Shown here one piece after another: positions 16,277-25,402 of a stretch of DNA of 36,222 nucleotides. The notes below the pieces were generated by a model. It had not been told where the DNA came from. It worked only from the letters and a program-made list of their open reading frames with translations, and made no database searches. Position 1 is the first letter of the stretch. Every line of letters starts with the position of its first letter. The position numbers and the translations under genes were made by a program. Origin of the DNA: an uncultured Paracoccaceae bacterium (GTDB lineage: Bacteria; Pseudomonadota; Alphaproteobacteria; Rhodobacterales; Rhodobacteraceae). The stretch spans positions 1 through 36,222 of the forward strand of contig CATOSB010000016.1 of assembly GCA_951812305.1 (NCBI GenBank), read 5' to 3'.

Positions 16277-18349
16277 CTATAATGCCAATGATTTTTGATC
16301 AGGATTCCCGGACGGCGGAGCATACCGCCTCTTTCGATCCGCAGATTTTACGACATCTTCCGTGCTCAGGTCATCCATTTTGATGATCCAGGGCGCGCCT
16401 TTACAGAATTGATACGCTGGTATGGCACCATCCAGGACCAAGCGGCGCACGCTCGAGATGCTGAGCGTCAAGACTGCTGCCGCCTCTTCAAGGGTCAATT
16501 CGCCCCGCTCCGCGCGTTCGCCCTCGCGGTAGACATCAATCTGATGATGGTTGCGCATGGTGCAGACCCTGGACTGCGTCCAGCCATTGCCGCGTCCGGT
16601 GACTTTACCAGCACGATTAAGCGCCGAGGCGATGAGTTTGTCAGGCATCAGCCGCGCCAAGGCCCGCGTGAGGTCGACGACATCTGTGTCGGTGCTCCAG
16701 CGATGCTGCCCGGAAAGGTTCTTGCGCACAGCCAGCGCCGAATGGGCGCCACCCTGCCAGTGAACGACAAGCTCGATCGTCTCGCCTTCGACACGCGCGA
16801 CGATCTCTTCGACCAGCGTGCGAATGATTTGTTTCTTGGTGGCAGGCGTCGCGCCCGGACAAGCCCATGCGCGTTCAAGATCAGCGCCAAGGCTCATCAA
16901 TTGGGCGCGATCGGCGGTGCCTGTGCTTTGCGATGCGACCGCCGCGTCATGAGCTGCGAACTGATCCTCGAGTGTTGCGACATCTCCGAGCCGTGCGTCC
17001 CAGCGCGCCTCCAACTCACCGGCAACCAGGCGATTATCTGGATCGACGGCATCGTATTGGCGCCGTGCTCTGGCGGCTTCATACCGCGCCTGCTCCAGGT
17101 TCAGTTCAAGCTGACGCCGCTTCTCGGCATGAGCCTCCCCTTGGGCCGCTTCCGCGCCCAGGGCGGCCTCAATGCCCAAAGGTTGCAGCCGAGCGATGAT
17201 TTCAGCGCTGACAGCCCGGTCCACCCGCATGCCGCCGAACGAGATGCAGGGCGCGCTGCCATGGTTCACATTGCCGCCGCGGCAGTGATATCGCCCGGTG
17301 TTGCCGCCTTTGCCCGAGTACGCGACGTGAAGCTTGCGCCCGCAATGGCCGCACCTGAGAAGCCCGGCCAAGAGGGCCTCGCCTCGCCGTATCGCGCCCC
17401 GTCCGGGCCCAAACTTTCCGGTGACGTTATCCGCGATCAACCGCTGGTTCCTCTCGTAGGTTTCCCAGCTGATATAACCATCATGATGATCGGGGATCAA
17501 AACATCCCAGTCTTCCTGCGGCTTTCGCAACCCCTGGATCACACGCTTGCGCCCACCCTCGATCACTGTGCGTGAGCCGGTGCGGCCGAACACATAGGCG
17601 CCGACGTAGATCGGGTTCTGCAGAATATGCAGCACCGTATTGTAAACCGGCGGCTTCCATTGGACATGACGACCGTCCGGGCCATAGGCAACCGCTGGAA
17701 GAGCGATCTGCTCCTGACGCAGCCAAAGATGCACCTGGCGTATGGAGCGCATCTCATCGAACTTCGCAAAGACGAGAGCAATGGCGTCTTGCACCCGCCG
17801 ATCGGGGTCCTTGTCGACCTGATCCTTGCCCACACGCACAAAACCAATGGCGACGGTCATGAAGAGTTCGCCTCGGCGCGCTTTCTGGCGCAGCGCCTCG
17901 TGGGAGCGCTGTCGTAGAACCGACAACTCCATTTCGCTCATGGTTCCTTTCATGCCCAACAACAAGCGATCGTTTGGGTGGCGTGGATCGTAGACCCCAT
18001 CCTCATCCACGATCAGTGTCGAGACCAAACCGCAGAACTCCAGAAGCGTATGCCAATCTCGCCCGTTTCTGGCCAACCGAGAGGCTTCGATCGACACCAC
18101 CGCACCAACACGGCCCTCGCAGATCCGGGCGAGAAGCTTCTCGAAGCCCGGCCGTGCGACCCCCGATCCCGAGCGGCCAAGGTCGTCGTCAATGACCTGC
18201 ACGTCATCCCAGCCACGCTGACGCGCGCGCTCCACCAGCGCATACTGGCGACGCTGACTTTCGAGATTGTGCACAACCTGATCGGCGGTCGATTGACGGA
18301 CATAGACGACGGCCGGACGCGTCAGGTGATCCGCTCCAATCTTACTCAT
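16277..18349 (-). CDS. large serine recombinase with C-terminal excisionase-like helix-turn-helix
   Basis: 690 residues. The N-terminal resolvase domain has VYVRQSTADQVVHNLESQRR with the catalytic serine in RQS, then VVSIEASRLARNGRDW. A recombinase domain follows (VHLWLRQEQIALP, ILQNPIYVGAYVFGR). The zinc ribbon is LLRCGHCGRKLHV with YHCRGG and CISF. A coiled coil spans about 440-490. Near the C-terminus, LTLEEAAAVLTLSISSVRRL reads like a MerR/excisionase-type helix-turn-helix. Its ATG overlaps the stop of the upstream DUF5372-like gene (ATGA). It joins DNA at specific sites through a serine linkage. The stop codon lies at the junction with the methyltransferase remnant. Confidence 0.9.
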   Translation of the reverse strand: MSKIGADHLTRPAVVYVRQSTADQVVHNLESQRRQYALVERARQRGWDDVQVIDDDLGRSGSGVARPGFEKLLARICEGRVGAVVSIEASRLARNGRDWHTLLEFCGLVSTLIVDEDGVYDPRHPNDRLLLGMKGTMSEMELSVLRQRSHEALRQKARRGELFMTVAIGFVRVGKDQVDKDPDRRVQDAIALVFAKFDEMRSIRQVHLWLRQEQIALPAVAYGPDGRHVQWKPPVYNTVLHILQNPIYVGAYVFGRTGSRTVIEGGRKRVIQGLRKPQEDWDVLIPDHHDGYISWETYERNQRLIADNVTGKFGPGRGAIRRGEALLAGLLRCGHCGRKLHVAYSGKGGNTGRYHCRGGNVNHGSAPCISFGGMRVDRAVSAEIIARLQPLGIEAALGAEAAQGEAHAEKRRQLELNLEQARYEAARARRQYDAVDPDNRLVAGELEARWDARLGDVATLEDQFAAHDAAVASQSTGTADRAQLMSLGADLERAWACPGATPATKKQIIRTLVEEIVARVEGETIELVVHWQGGAHSALAVRKNLSGQHRWSTDTDVVDLTRALARLMPDKLIASALNRAGKVTGRGNGWTQSRVCTMRNHHQIDVYREGERAERGELTLEEAAAVLTLSISSVRRLVLDGAIPAYQFCKGAPWIIKMDDLSTEDVVKSADRKRRYAPPSGNPDQKSLAL

Positions 18350-18829
18350 CGCTCATCTCCGTCTCGCTGGTCTCGTCTTCGGACGGCGTCTCGCTTCGCG
18401 CCGCTTCCTGCAAAAGCTCCCCGGTCAGCCTCCGAAGGCGCAATCGACGCTCGGGGGGTATCGATGCAGGATTGGGGTTGGCATCGAACAGATGCAGTTG
18501 CAGGGGGGTGGTCGCCGACATGCTCGTCTCCGCTGGTTGGGGGTGATTCCTGATCTCCCGAGCCTAAGAGCCAATCTACAAGCACGCGGACTTCCGAGAG
18601 CGCCGTGACGGACAGAGCGGGCGTCTCGACAATCGACGCTGATCCGGCGTCCTCTTCGGTCATCCAGGCCGGGATCTTCGCCAGAGTGCCATCGCCCTGA
18701 ACAATCGTCAGATACGCAATTCCACTGTGAACGGAACGCCCCCTGACCTCCACCATTTGTCCCGATCGGGGATGGAACGGATAGTTGATCCGCGCCTCAG
18801 AACCCGGATTACGGGCAGTGTGTCGCTGG
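18346..18829 (-). CDS. DUF5372-like partner of the serine recombinase, 5' end truncated
   Basis: The open frame ends at 18346 and overlaps the recombinase start by 4 bp. The recognisable part is ARINYPFHPRSGQMVEVRGR, then IAYLTIVQGDGTLAKIPAWM and ALSVTALSEVRVLVDWLLG. I recognise this as the short protein often coded just upstream of such recombinases (DUF5372). Its role is unknown. Upstream the frame crosses into istB DNA near 18829, so the native start is probably lost. The C-terminal tail is rich in serine and arginine. Confidence 0.65.
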
Positions 18830-19256
18830 CTTGAGCGGGACCGGCAAAACCCACATCGCACTGGGGCTGGGACTGGCGGCCTGCCAAAAGGGTCTCAAGG
18901 TCCGGTTCACGACGGCCGCCGCATTGGTCCACGAACTGATAGAGGCGGTTGACGAGCGGCGCTTGCAACGCCTGCAAAAGCAACTGATCAGCCAGGATTT
19001 GTTGATCATTGACGAGCTCGGCTTCGTTCCACTCAGCAAATCCGGTGCCGAGTTGCTCTTCGAGATCATATCGCAACGCTACGAGCGCGGGTCCATCATC
19101 ATAACGTCCAACCTGCCATTCGACGAATGGACCGGGATATTCGGATCAGAACGCCTGACCGGTGCCATTCTCGACCGCCTCACCCACCACGTGCATATAT
19201 TGGAAATGAACGGAGAAAGCTTCCGACTGCGCGAGAGCCGGAAAGCCAAAAACTGA
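18829..19256 (+). pseudogene. istB: IstB-type transposition ATPase, N-terminus missing
   Basis: About 141 residues remain. They begin inside the Walker A loop (SGTGKTHIALGLGLAACQKG) and include Walker B (LLIIDELGFVPLSKSGAELL), the sensor region SIIITSNLPFDEW and the C-terminal ILDRLTHHVHILEMNGESFR. A full IstB has roughly 100 more residues before the P-loop. IstB is the AAA+ helper that directs IstA to its target. There is no istA here, so the element is dead. Confidence 0.88.
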
Positions 19257-19302
19257 AACCCAATCCGAAAAAGCATAGGTGCTGGCCTGCGGCCAGCGCG
19301 CC
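18829..19302 (+). mobile_element. IS21-family element, internal part ending in istB
   Basis: This segment holds the 3' part of istB and 46 bp of downstream sequence up to the CTAG at 19303. The rest of the right end continues at 25964-26070, after three stacked IS630-type elements. The istA gene and the 5' part of istB are missing at the junction near 18829, where the recombinase module begins. Confidence 0.8.
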
Positions 19303-20545
19303 CTAGTCCCTTGATTCATCCGATTTGCGGGTAAAGGTGAGCAAGTTTGATGCGTGCGTCTTTAGTTGAGAATCGCCATGTCACCTTTGCGGATGCGGTG
19401 TTTCGCTCGGTTTCCCATGCCTTTGCTTCATTGGCCAAGGTGTTGCGATCAGGAATGCGGCGGTCGAGACATTGACGCGCAAGTGTGCTGAGTTCACATT
19501 CTGCGATGTTGAGCCAGGAGCCGTGTTTGGGCGTGAAGTGCCACTCAAACCGTTCGACAATGCGACGGGCTTCATCAGGTGGAAAGGCCTTGTATAACGA
19601 CGCCGGGTTGTGGGTGTTGAGATTGTCCTGAACCAGTGTAATCCGGTCAGCCTTGGGGAAGTGGGTGTCGGCGAGGTCCTTGAGAATGTGGGCAAAATCG
19701 ATGGCGGTTCGGCGGTCTCGAACGGCAACATGGCGCCAGCCTTCAAGCGGGGCAAACAACATGAACAGGCTGGCCACACCCGCGCGCTCGTATTCATAGT
19801 CGAAACGGGCTTCGCGCCCCGGCCGGATTGGGATCGGCGTACGGGTCTCAAAGGTCAGCTGCTTGCTGGTCTCGTCAAGGCAAACCAGCGGGCGGGCCGG
19901 ATCATAGGGGCGCGTGTAGACTTCCAGCACATCTTCCATCGCAGCAACAAAACCTGCATTGGCTTTCGGAGGGATCACCCAATAGCGGCTCTTGTGCGGT
20001 TTGAGCGCGTTTTTTTGAGCACCCGATGGATCGTGCTGTCGCTGGCTGCTTCAACGATGCCCAATTCGACCACGCGCGTTTCCAGAAGACGCAAAGACCA
20101 GCGCGCGTGACCCTCCGGTGGTTCCGAACAGGCCAACGCAATGAGCTTCGCCTCAGCGGTTCCATCAAAGATTGCTGGCGTGGACGGGGTCTTCTGCTTT
20201 TTGCGACCCAGAGCCGCCTCAAGGCCTTCTTCCACAACCTGGCGGCGGGTACGGAATACTGTGGAAACACTGGTCTCCAAAGCTTCTGCAATCCGCTCGT
20301 CATCCCAGCCGCCACTGTCTGAAGATACATCTGCCTTGAGCAATATCCGCGCCTTGAGCAGTCGATACGCCGCCTGCCGACCCGTGCGGATCATATCCTC
20401 AAGCTGCAACCGCTCACCAGCATTCAGTCGAACAACATACTTCACAGCACGACCACATTTTGACATCTCAATACCCTCCCAAAATCTATAGCAGAGTGAT
20501 TCAGAAAAATATCACAACGTCAAATCATGCGAAGCGAGGGACTAG
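19303..20545 (-). mobile_element. IS630-family element, type I, copy A
   Basis: The coordinates include the flanking CTAG at both ends (19303-19306 and 20542-20545). The inverted ends are ctagtcccttgattcatccg and the complement of the right end (ctagtccctcgcttcgcatg). The same 1239-bp unit repeats directly as copy B, sharing the CTAG at 20542. It is inserted in the DNA behind istB. Confidence 0.88.
19316..20466 (-). CDS. IS630-family transposase, type I, copy A (needs -1 frameshift)
   Basis: The first frame (20466-19975) carries the DNA-binding region: RLQLEDMIRTGRQAAYRLLK, WDDERIAEALETSVSTVFR and a KKQKTPSTPAIFDG linker. The second (ending 19316) holds the DDE core: PLVCLDETSKQL, ITLVQDNLNTHNPASLY and HFTPKHGSWLNIAECELS. 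They overlap at seven T on the plus strand (20010-20016). A -1 slip on this A7 turns VLKKTRSN into VLKKNALKPHKSRYWVIPP, the usual IS630 sequence. The full product is about 380 residues and no other damage is seen. Confidence 0.9.
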
Positions 20546-21784
20546 TCCCTTGATTCATCCGATTTGCGGGTAAAGGTGAGCAAGTTTGATGCGTGCGTCT
20601 TTAGTTGAGAATCGCCATGTCACCTTTGCGGATGCGGTGTTTCGCTCGGTTTCCCATGCCTTTGCTTCATTGGCCAAGGTGTTGCGATCAGGAATGCGGC
20701 GGTCGAGACATTGACGCGCAAGTGTGCTGAGTTCACATTCTGCGATGTTGAGCCAGGAGCCGTGTTTGGGCGTGAAGTGCCACTCAAACCGTTCGACAAT
20801 GCGACGGGCTTCATCAGGTGGAAAGGCCTTGTATAACGACGCCGGGTTGTGGGTGTTGAGATTGTCCTGAACCAGTGTAATCCGGTCAGCCTTGGGGAAG
20901 TGGGTGTCGGCGAGGTCCTTGAGAATGTGGGCAAAATCGATGGCGGTTCGGCGGTCTCGAACGGCAACATGGCGCCAGCCTTCAAGCGGGGCAAACAACA
21001 TGAACAGGCTGGCCACACCCGCGCGCTCGTATTCATAGTCGAAACGGGCTTCGCGCCCCGGCCGGATTGGGATCGGCGTACGGGTCTCAAAGGTCAGCTG
21101 CTTGCTGGTCTCGTCAAGGCAAACCAGCGGGCGGGCCGGATCATAGGGGCGCGTGTAGACTTCCAGCACATCTTCCATCGCAGCAACAAAACCTGCATTG
21201 GCTTTCGGAGGGATCACCCAATAGCGGCTCTTGTGCGGTTTGAGCGCGTTTTTTTGAGCACCCGATGGATCGTGCTGTCGCTGGCTGCTTCAACGATGCC
21301 CAATTCGACCACGCGCGTTTCCAGAAGACGCAAAGACCAGCGCGCGTGACCCTCCGGTGGTTCCGAACAGGCCAACGCAATGAGCTTCGCCTCAGCGGTT
21401 CCATCAAAGATTGCTGGCGTGGACGGGGTCTTCTGCTTTTTGCGACCCAGAGCCGCCTCAAGGCCTTCTTCCACAACCTGGCGGCGGGTACGGAATACTG
21501 TGGAAACACTGGTCTCCAAAGCTTCTGCAATCCGCTCGTCATCCCAGCCGCCACTGTCTGAAGATACATCTGCCTTGAGCAATATCCGCGCCTTGAGCAG
21601 TCGATACGCCGCCTGCCGACCCGTGCGGATCATATCCTCAAGCTGCAACCGCTCACCAGCATTCAGTCGAACAACATACTTCACAGCACGACCACATTTT
21701 GACATCTCAATACCCTCCCAAAATCTATAGCAGAGTGATTCAGAAAAATATCACAACGTCAAATCATGCGAAGCGAGGGACTAG
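20542..21784 (-). mobile_element. IS630-family element, type I, copy B (tandem with A)
   Basis: This is a direct repeat of copy A at an offset of exactly 1239 bp. It shares one CTAG with copy A (20542-20545) and one with the next element (21781-21784). No difference from copy A was seen in the encoded proteins. Confidence 0.88.
20555..21705 (-). CDS. IS630-family transposase, type I, copy B (needs -1 frameshift)
   Basis: Both frames encode the same proteins as copy A: the helix-turn-helix part 21705-21214 and the DDE part ending 20555. The A7 heptamer is at 21249-21255. The DDE residues are seen in VCLDETSKQ, LVQDNLNTH and LNIAECELS. The identity suggests very recent tandem insertion, or duplication by recombination. 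Confidence 0.9.
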
Positions 21785-22579
21785 TGGGCTGACCCACCTA
21801 AAATGCCGGGTATAGCTGTTTGAGTTTTGTTCGGGCGTCGTCTGCTGTGAATTGCCAGCTTGCTTTTGTGGCGGTTGCGTTTCGATCTGCCTGCCAGGCC
21901 TGCACCTTTTCACACAGGCTGTGCCTGTCATGTATCCTTCGGTCCAGGCATTGGCGTGACAGAACGGATAGTTCGGTTTCGGCCATGTTCAGCCAGCTTC
22001 CGTGTTTCGGGGTGTAGTGCCACTCGAACCGCTCTGTCAGGCGGCGGGCCTCAGATGCGGGGAAGGCCTCATAGAGGGCCGTCGGGCTATGGGTGTTGAG
22101 GTTGTCCTGCACCAGCACAATCTGGTCAGCGTCGGGGAAGTGGATGTCACTCAGATCGCGCAGGAATTTGGCGTAGTCAGCCTTCGTGCGCCGGTCGGTT
22201 ACTTTCACATGGCGGCGTCCCTCAAGCGGTGCGAAGCCCATGAACAGGTTGGCCGTGCCGCAGCGGCGATATTCATAGTCGAAGCGCGCAGGGCGTCCGG
22301 GACGCATCGGGATCGGCGTCCGGGTTTCGGCCACCAGTTGCTTTGATGTCTCATCGAGGCACACGAGCGGCCGCGTCGGGTCGCGGGGTCGCATATAGAC
22401 CGACAGCACGTCCTCCATCGCCGCGACGAAAGCGGCGTTTTGACTTGGCGGGATCACCCAATACTGGCTGCGATGGGGCTTGAGCGTGTTTTTTTGGGGA
22501 ATTATATACCAAAGTCACATTTCAAGCTTGCCCTGACTGCGAAGGTGGTTTATATTAAAGTCACAACGGAGGGCAAGAT

Positions 22580-23557
22580 ATGGCGCATAAGGCACCCGGC
22601 AAGTCAGATCGTGAAGGCATAAGCCTGATCCAACTTCTTCGCATGTTCCCGGATGACGCAGCTGCCGAAAAGTGGTTTGCAGACAAAATATGGCCGGACG
22701 GCCCCTATTGTCCCCATTGCGGGTCTTTTGAAGTGCAATCAAACATCAAGCACAAGTCAATGACCCATCGCTGCCGTGATTGCCCGGACCGCCCGATGTT
22801 CAGCTTGAAAACCGGCAACGTAATGCAAGGGACGAAACTTGGTTATCAGACGTGGGCAATCGCCATCTACCTTGTGACAACCAATCTCAAGGGCGTGTCC
22901 AGCATGAAGCTGCATCGTGACCTTGAAATCACCCAGAAAAGCGCTTGGCACTTGGCCCATCGTCTCAGAGAAGCACACAAGGCCGGAAAACCTTTGTTCA
23001 ACGGCCCTGTTGAGGCCGATGAAACCTACGTTGGCGGCAAGGAGACAAACAAGCACTCTCACAAGAAGCTGAAAGCCGGACGCGGCGCGGTAGGTAAGGC
23101 CGCCGTTGCTGGCATCCGGGATCGGGCTACGGGTCGGGTTGTGGCTAAAGTCGTGGAAAAAACCGATGCCATGACGCTGCAAGGATTTGTGACCGATCAC
23201 ACGGTTGAAGGCGCGACCGTCTACACAGACGACGCCAGCGCCTATAAGGGCATCGACAGGCCGCACGAAGCGGTCAGGCACTCTGTCGGGGAGTATGTTC
23301 GCGATCAGGCGCACACAAACGGGCTGGAAAGCTTCTGGGCACCGCTCAAGCGGGCACACAAGGGGACGTTCCACAAAATGTCACCCAAGCACCTGAACCG
23401 CTATGTTGATGAGTTCTCGGGCCGTCACAATGTTCGGTCCAGGGATACTGCTGACCAGATGGGCCAAATGGCTGCGGGTATGGTTGGCAAGCGCCTTCGG
23501 TATAATGACCTTATTGCACACACAGGATTGGCAAGTGGTGCCAATCCAGCGGCATGA
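22580..23557 (+). CDS. IS1595-family (ISXO2-like) transposase
   Basis: 325 residues, with ggaggg before ATG 22580. An N-terminal zinc ribbon is visible: CPHCGSFEV, then HRCRDCPDRPMFSLKTGNV. The ISXO2-like catalytic domain has PVEADETYVGGKETNKH (first acid), ATVYTDDASAYKGI (second) and the HTNGLESFWAPLKRAHKGTFH segment that supplies the last catalytic residue and the family WxxLKR signature. It should act on the 22-bp ends. The stop overlaps the next ATG (ATGA, 23554-23557). The frame is intact and the target duplication is perfect, so the element is probably mobile. Confidence 0.93.
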   Translation: MAHKAPGKSDREGISLIQLLRMFPDDAAAEKWFADKIWPDGPYCPHCGSFEVQSNIKHKSMTHRCRDCPDRPMFSLKTGNVMQGTKLGYQTWAIAIYLVTTNLKGVSSMKLHRDLEITQKSAWHLAHRLREAHKAGKPLFNGPVEADETYVGGKETNKHSHKKLKAGRGAVGKAAVAGIRDRATGRVVAKVVEKTDAMTLQGFVTDHTVEGATVYTDDASAYKGIDRPHEAVRHSVGEYVRDQAHTNGLESFWAPLKRAHKGTFHKMSPKHLNRYVDEFSGRHNVRSRDTADQMGQMAAGMVGKRLRYNDLIAHTGLASGANPAA

Positions 23558-23670
23558 CCGTGAACTTCGCCAGCAGCGCGGACCATCCCGATAACCTGCA
23601 ACTGCTCTGCTCAGGCTGCAACCGAAGCAAGGGCGGACGCACCATGGCTGAATGGAGAGCGGCGCAATGA
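23554..23670 (+). pseudogene. C-terminal remnant of an HNH endonuclease, coupled to the transposase
   Basis: A 38-residue frame that overlaps the transposase stop (ATGA) and ends in ATGA with the next gene. ADHPDNLQLLCSGCNRSKGG, then RTMAEWRA, is the end of an HNH nuclease (N and second H of the motif plus CxxC-type zinc cysteines). The first histidine and the core of the fold are missing. Either a longer nuclease gene was cut when the transposase was joined here, or the short product has some other role. Confidence 0.6.
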
Positions 23671-23828
23671 GCGATAAATCGGAAGTCCGGTTGCAACCAA
23701 ATACTTATCAGCCCGGTAAGAAGGAAATGCTTGAGGATGTGAGGATCGATGCAACGCCTGATGAACTTGCAGAAGCCGTGCTCAAGCCTGTCAAGCTGAT
23801 TCGGGATAACGCAAGAAAACCGAATTGA
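23667..23828 (+). CDS. small protein of the YQPxKxEM type, unknown function
   Basis: 53 residues: MSDKSEVRLQPNTYQPGKKE, then MLEDVRIDATPDELAEAVLK and a basic end. It shares the plan of the protein at 10793-10966: a Y-Q-P-x-K-x-E-M box about 15-20 residues from the start, then an alanine, S/T, a D/E-E-L helix and P-x-K. No membrane segment. Its ATG overlaps the stop of the HNH fragment. Position and similarity suggest a recurrent companion of nuclease cargo in IS1595-type units. Function is unknown. Confidence 0.65.
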   Translation: MSDKSEVRLQPNTYQPGKKEMLEDVRIDATPDELAEAVLKPVKLIRDNARKPN

Positions 23829-23859
23829 CGTGCATTACGGGCTTACCCGCGCTAATCTC

Positions 23860-23875
23860 TACCAAGGAAGCGATG
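23860..23875 (+). repeat. 15-bp direct repeat at the left edge of the PIN cassette
   Basis: taccaaggaagcgat (23860-23874) recurs as taccaaggaaacgat at 25388-25402, just inside the right transposon end. The two copies bracket the 281-residue gene and the PIN gene. Confidence 0.5.
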
Positions 23876-23981
23876 ATCTGTCCCGCTTAGGCATCTGCGT
23901 TTCCAGTGGAGCGGACGGAGGGAGTAGAACCCTTTACCGGGTTTCATTGGGCGTGTAGAATCTGCACAGGAGGTGAGTAAC

Positions 23982-24827
23982 GTGATTAAGCAAAAGAAAA
24001 TCACCATTGAAGCTTCCCTGGACCATCCGGAAGTTCTCGACGTAAAAGACGCCATGCAACAAGTCATGGACTACTTTGATCTGATCACGGATCAAGGGCA
24101 GTCTGACATTGTCTGGAATCTTGTGTCCGCCAGTACCAACTCTCCATTTACAGCAGAAGCAACACCAGTTGACCTCAGAACCAACGCACCCGCCTTTGGT
24201 CAAGTACGTGATTATGTGGCGGTAATTGAGCGCGGCCTTTCTCGCCTCCAGGAAGGTAAGCCACTAGACGCGGATTTTCCTGCCGAAAAGCGCAAAGTTG
24301 TAAAACGCATTTTGCAGCGGAACTTCAATGGAATTGGTTGTACGACAATCGAATTGGGAGAAGATGCTGTCTACAGGATTGAGCCGCAACAGGCAGAGCG
24401 CTCTTTGGCCGCAATCAACGGTGAAGACGACGAAGAATATGAGTATCTATTCAGCACTTTTGCGCGGAAGGAGTATGGCTCCATAGAAGGCCGGATACTT
24501 GATCTAAGCACTTCTTATGATGAACCCGCAATTAAACTACGCGAGCATCGAAGTGGACGTGAAATTCAATGCCGAATTTCCGATGATGCCCGAGATGAAA
24601 TTGAACGAAGCCTCACAGCTGGCGATGTTTGGGCGCACCGCCGTGCTCGCGTTCGAGGCGTCATAAATTACGATGCAAACGGGAAGATGCTTCGTGTATA
24701 CGATGGCAGAATTTCCTTCATTGGAACCAAAGACTCCAAAGTCAATGACCTTCATGATCCGGATTTCACCGGCGGACTTCCTGCCTACGAATATTTAGAT
24801 AAGTTGCGAGAAAACGAACTTGGCTGA
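23982..24827 (+). CDS. 281-residue protein of unknown function, partner of the PIN gene
   Basis: Starts at GTG 23982, 8 bp after a consensus aggagg; GTG 23973 overlaps that site and is less likely. No signal peptide or membrane segment. The N-terminal half is helical and acidic (LDVKDAMQQVMDYFDLITDQ). A beta-rich C-terminal half runs GSIEGRILDLSTSYDEPAIK, then EIQCRISDDARDEIERSLTA, then RARVRGVINYDANGKMLRVY, and may be a small barrel. The last codons overlap, or nearly touch, the PIN gene, so the two are co-translated. Placement before a PIN nuclease suggests a large antitoxin or regulator, but I do not recognise the family with certainty. Confidence 0.7.
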   Translation: MIKQKKITIEASLDHPEVLDVKDAMQQVMDYFDLITDQGQSDIVWNLVSASTNSPFTAEATPVDLRTNAPAFGQVRDYVAVIERGLSRLQEGKPLDADFPAEKRKVVKRILQRNFNGIGCTTIELGEDAVYRIEPQQAERSLAAINGEDDEEYEYLFSTFARKEYGSIEGRILDLSTSYDEPAIKLREHRSGREIQCRISDDARDEIERSLTAGDVWAHRRARVRGVINYDANGKMLRVYDGRISFIGTKDSKVNDLHDPDFTGGLPAYEYLDKLRENELG

Positions 24828-24828
24828 T

Positions 24829-25326
24829 GTGCCGAAATACTATTGGGACGCATGTTTGTGGATAGAGATGATCACGCAAGCAGATGCTGACCGTGTGGAG
24901 CGCTGTCGGCACGTTATAGACCTCGCTAAACGTGGTAAGGCGGAGCTTTGGACGTCTGCATTTACCTTAGCAGAGGTCTGGAAAAAGAAGTGTGACGGAG
25001 AGTCGTCCGGAATTGAGGAGGAAAAGGACAGGGAGTTTGAGGATTTCATTGAAGCGGAGTTCATCAAGAAGATCGAAGTCAACGTGGACGTTGGCAATCT
25101 AGCCAGACGACTACTTCGATGCCACTCTGGCCTTGGCAAACCGCAAGATGCAATTCACGTCGCCAGCTGTCTATTGGAAAATCTAGATGAACTCCACACC
25201 TTCGATGGAAGTGATCTTTTGACGTTCAATGGTGTTCTGCCAAGACGTGATCGGATCAAACTGAAGATATGCGCCCCTCCTTTACCGCCCGAGCCAGAGA
25301 TGTTTCCAAATCACGACAAAGACTAA
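24829..25326 (+). CDS. PIN-domain ribonuclease-like protein
   Basis: 165 residues from GTG 24829, or 168 from TTG 24820, which would overlap the upstream gene by 8 bp. The PIN layout is complete: YYWDACLWIEMI (first Asp), LWTSAFTLAEVWKKK (Glu), the acidic DREFEDFIEAEF, and KPQDAIHVASCLLENLDELH with TFDGSDLL (last acids). PIN proteins are metal-dependent RNases, often VapC-type toxins. The tail is proline-rich. It is the last cargo gene, with 101 bp left to the transposon end. Most likely it forms a toxin-antitoxin-like pair with the 281-residue protein. Confidence 0.8.
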   Translation: MPKYYWDACLWIEMITQADADRVERCRHVIDLAKRGKAELWTSAFTLAEVWKKKCDGESSGIEEEKDREFEDFIEAEFIKKIEVNVDVGNLARRLLRCHSGLGKPQDAIHVASCLLENLDELHTFDGSDLLTFNGVLPRRDRIKLKICAPPLPPEPEMFPNHDKD

Positions 25327-25387
25327 ACGACTTCAAACGAGGGCTAAATCATTCCTATTCGATGGTTTTTAAAATATAACATCGGCT

Positions 25388-25402
25388 TACCAAGGAAACG
25401 AT
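25388..25402 (+). repeat. 15-bp direct repeat at the right edge of the PIN cassette
   Basis: taccaaggaaacgat matches 23860-23874 at 14 of 15 positions. It lies 3 bp inside the right terminal repeat of the IS1595-type transposon. Confidence 0.5.

Noticed and set aside
16295..17575. 426-codon frame opposite the serine recombinase
   Set aside because: Antisense shadow; the other strand carries resolvase, zinc-ribbon and helix-turn-helix motifs.
19303..21784. CRISPR-like or other regulatory repeat array
   Set aside because: The repeats are 1239-bp coding elements with IS630 ends; no short spaced repeats were seen anywhere in the window.
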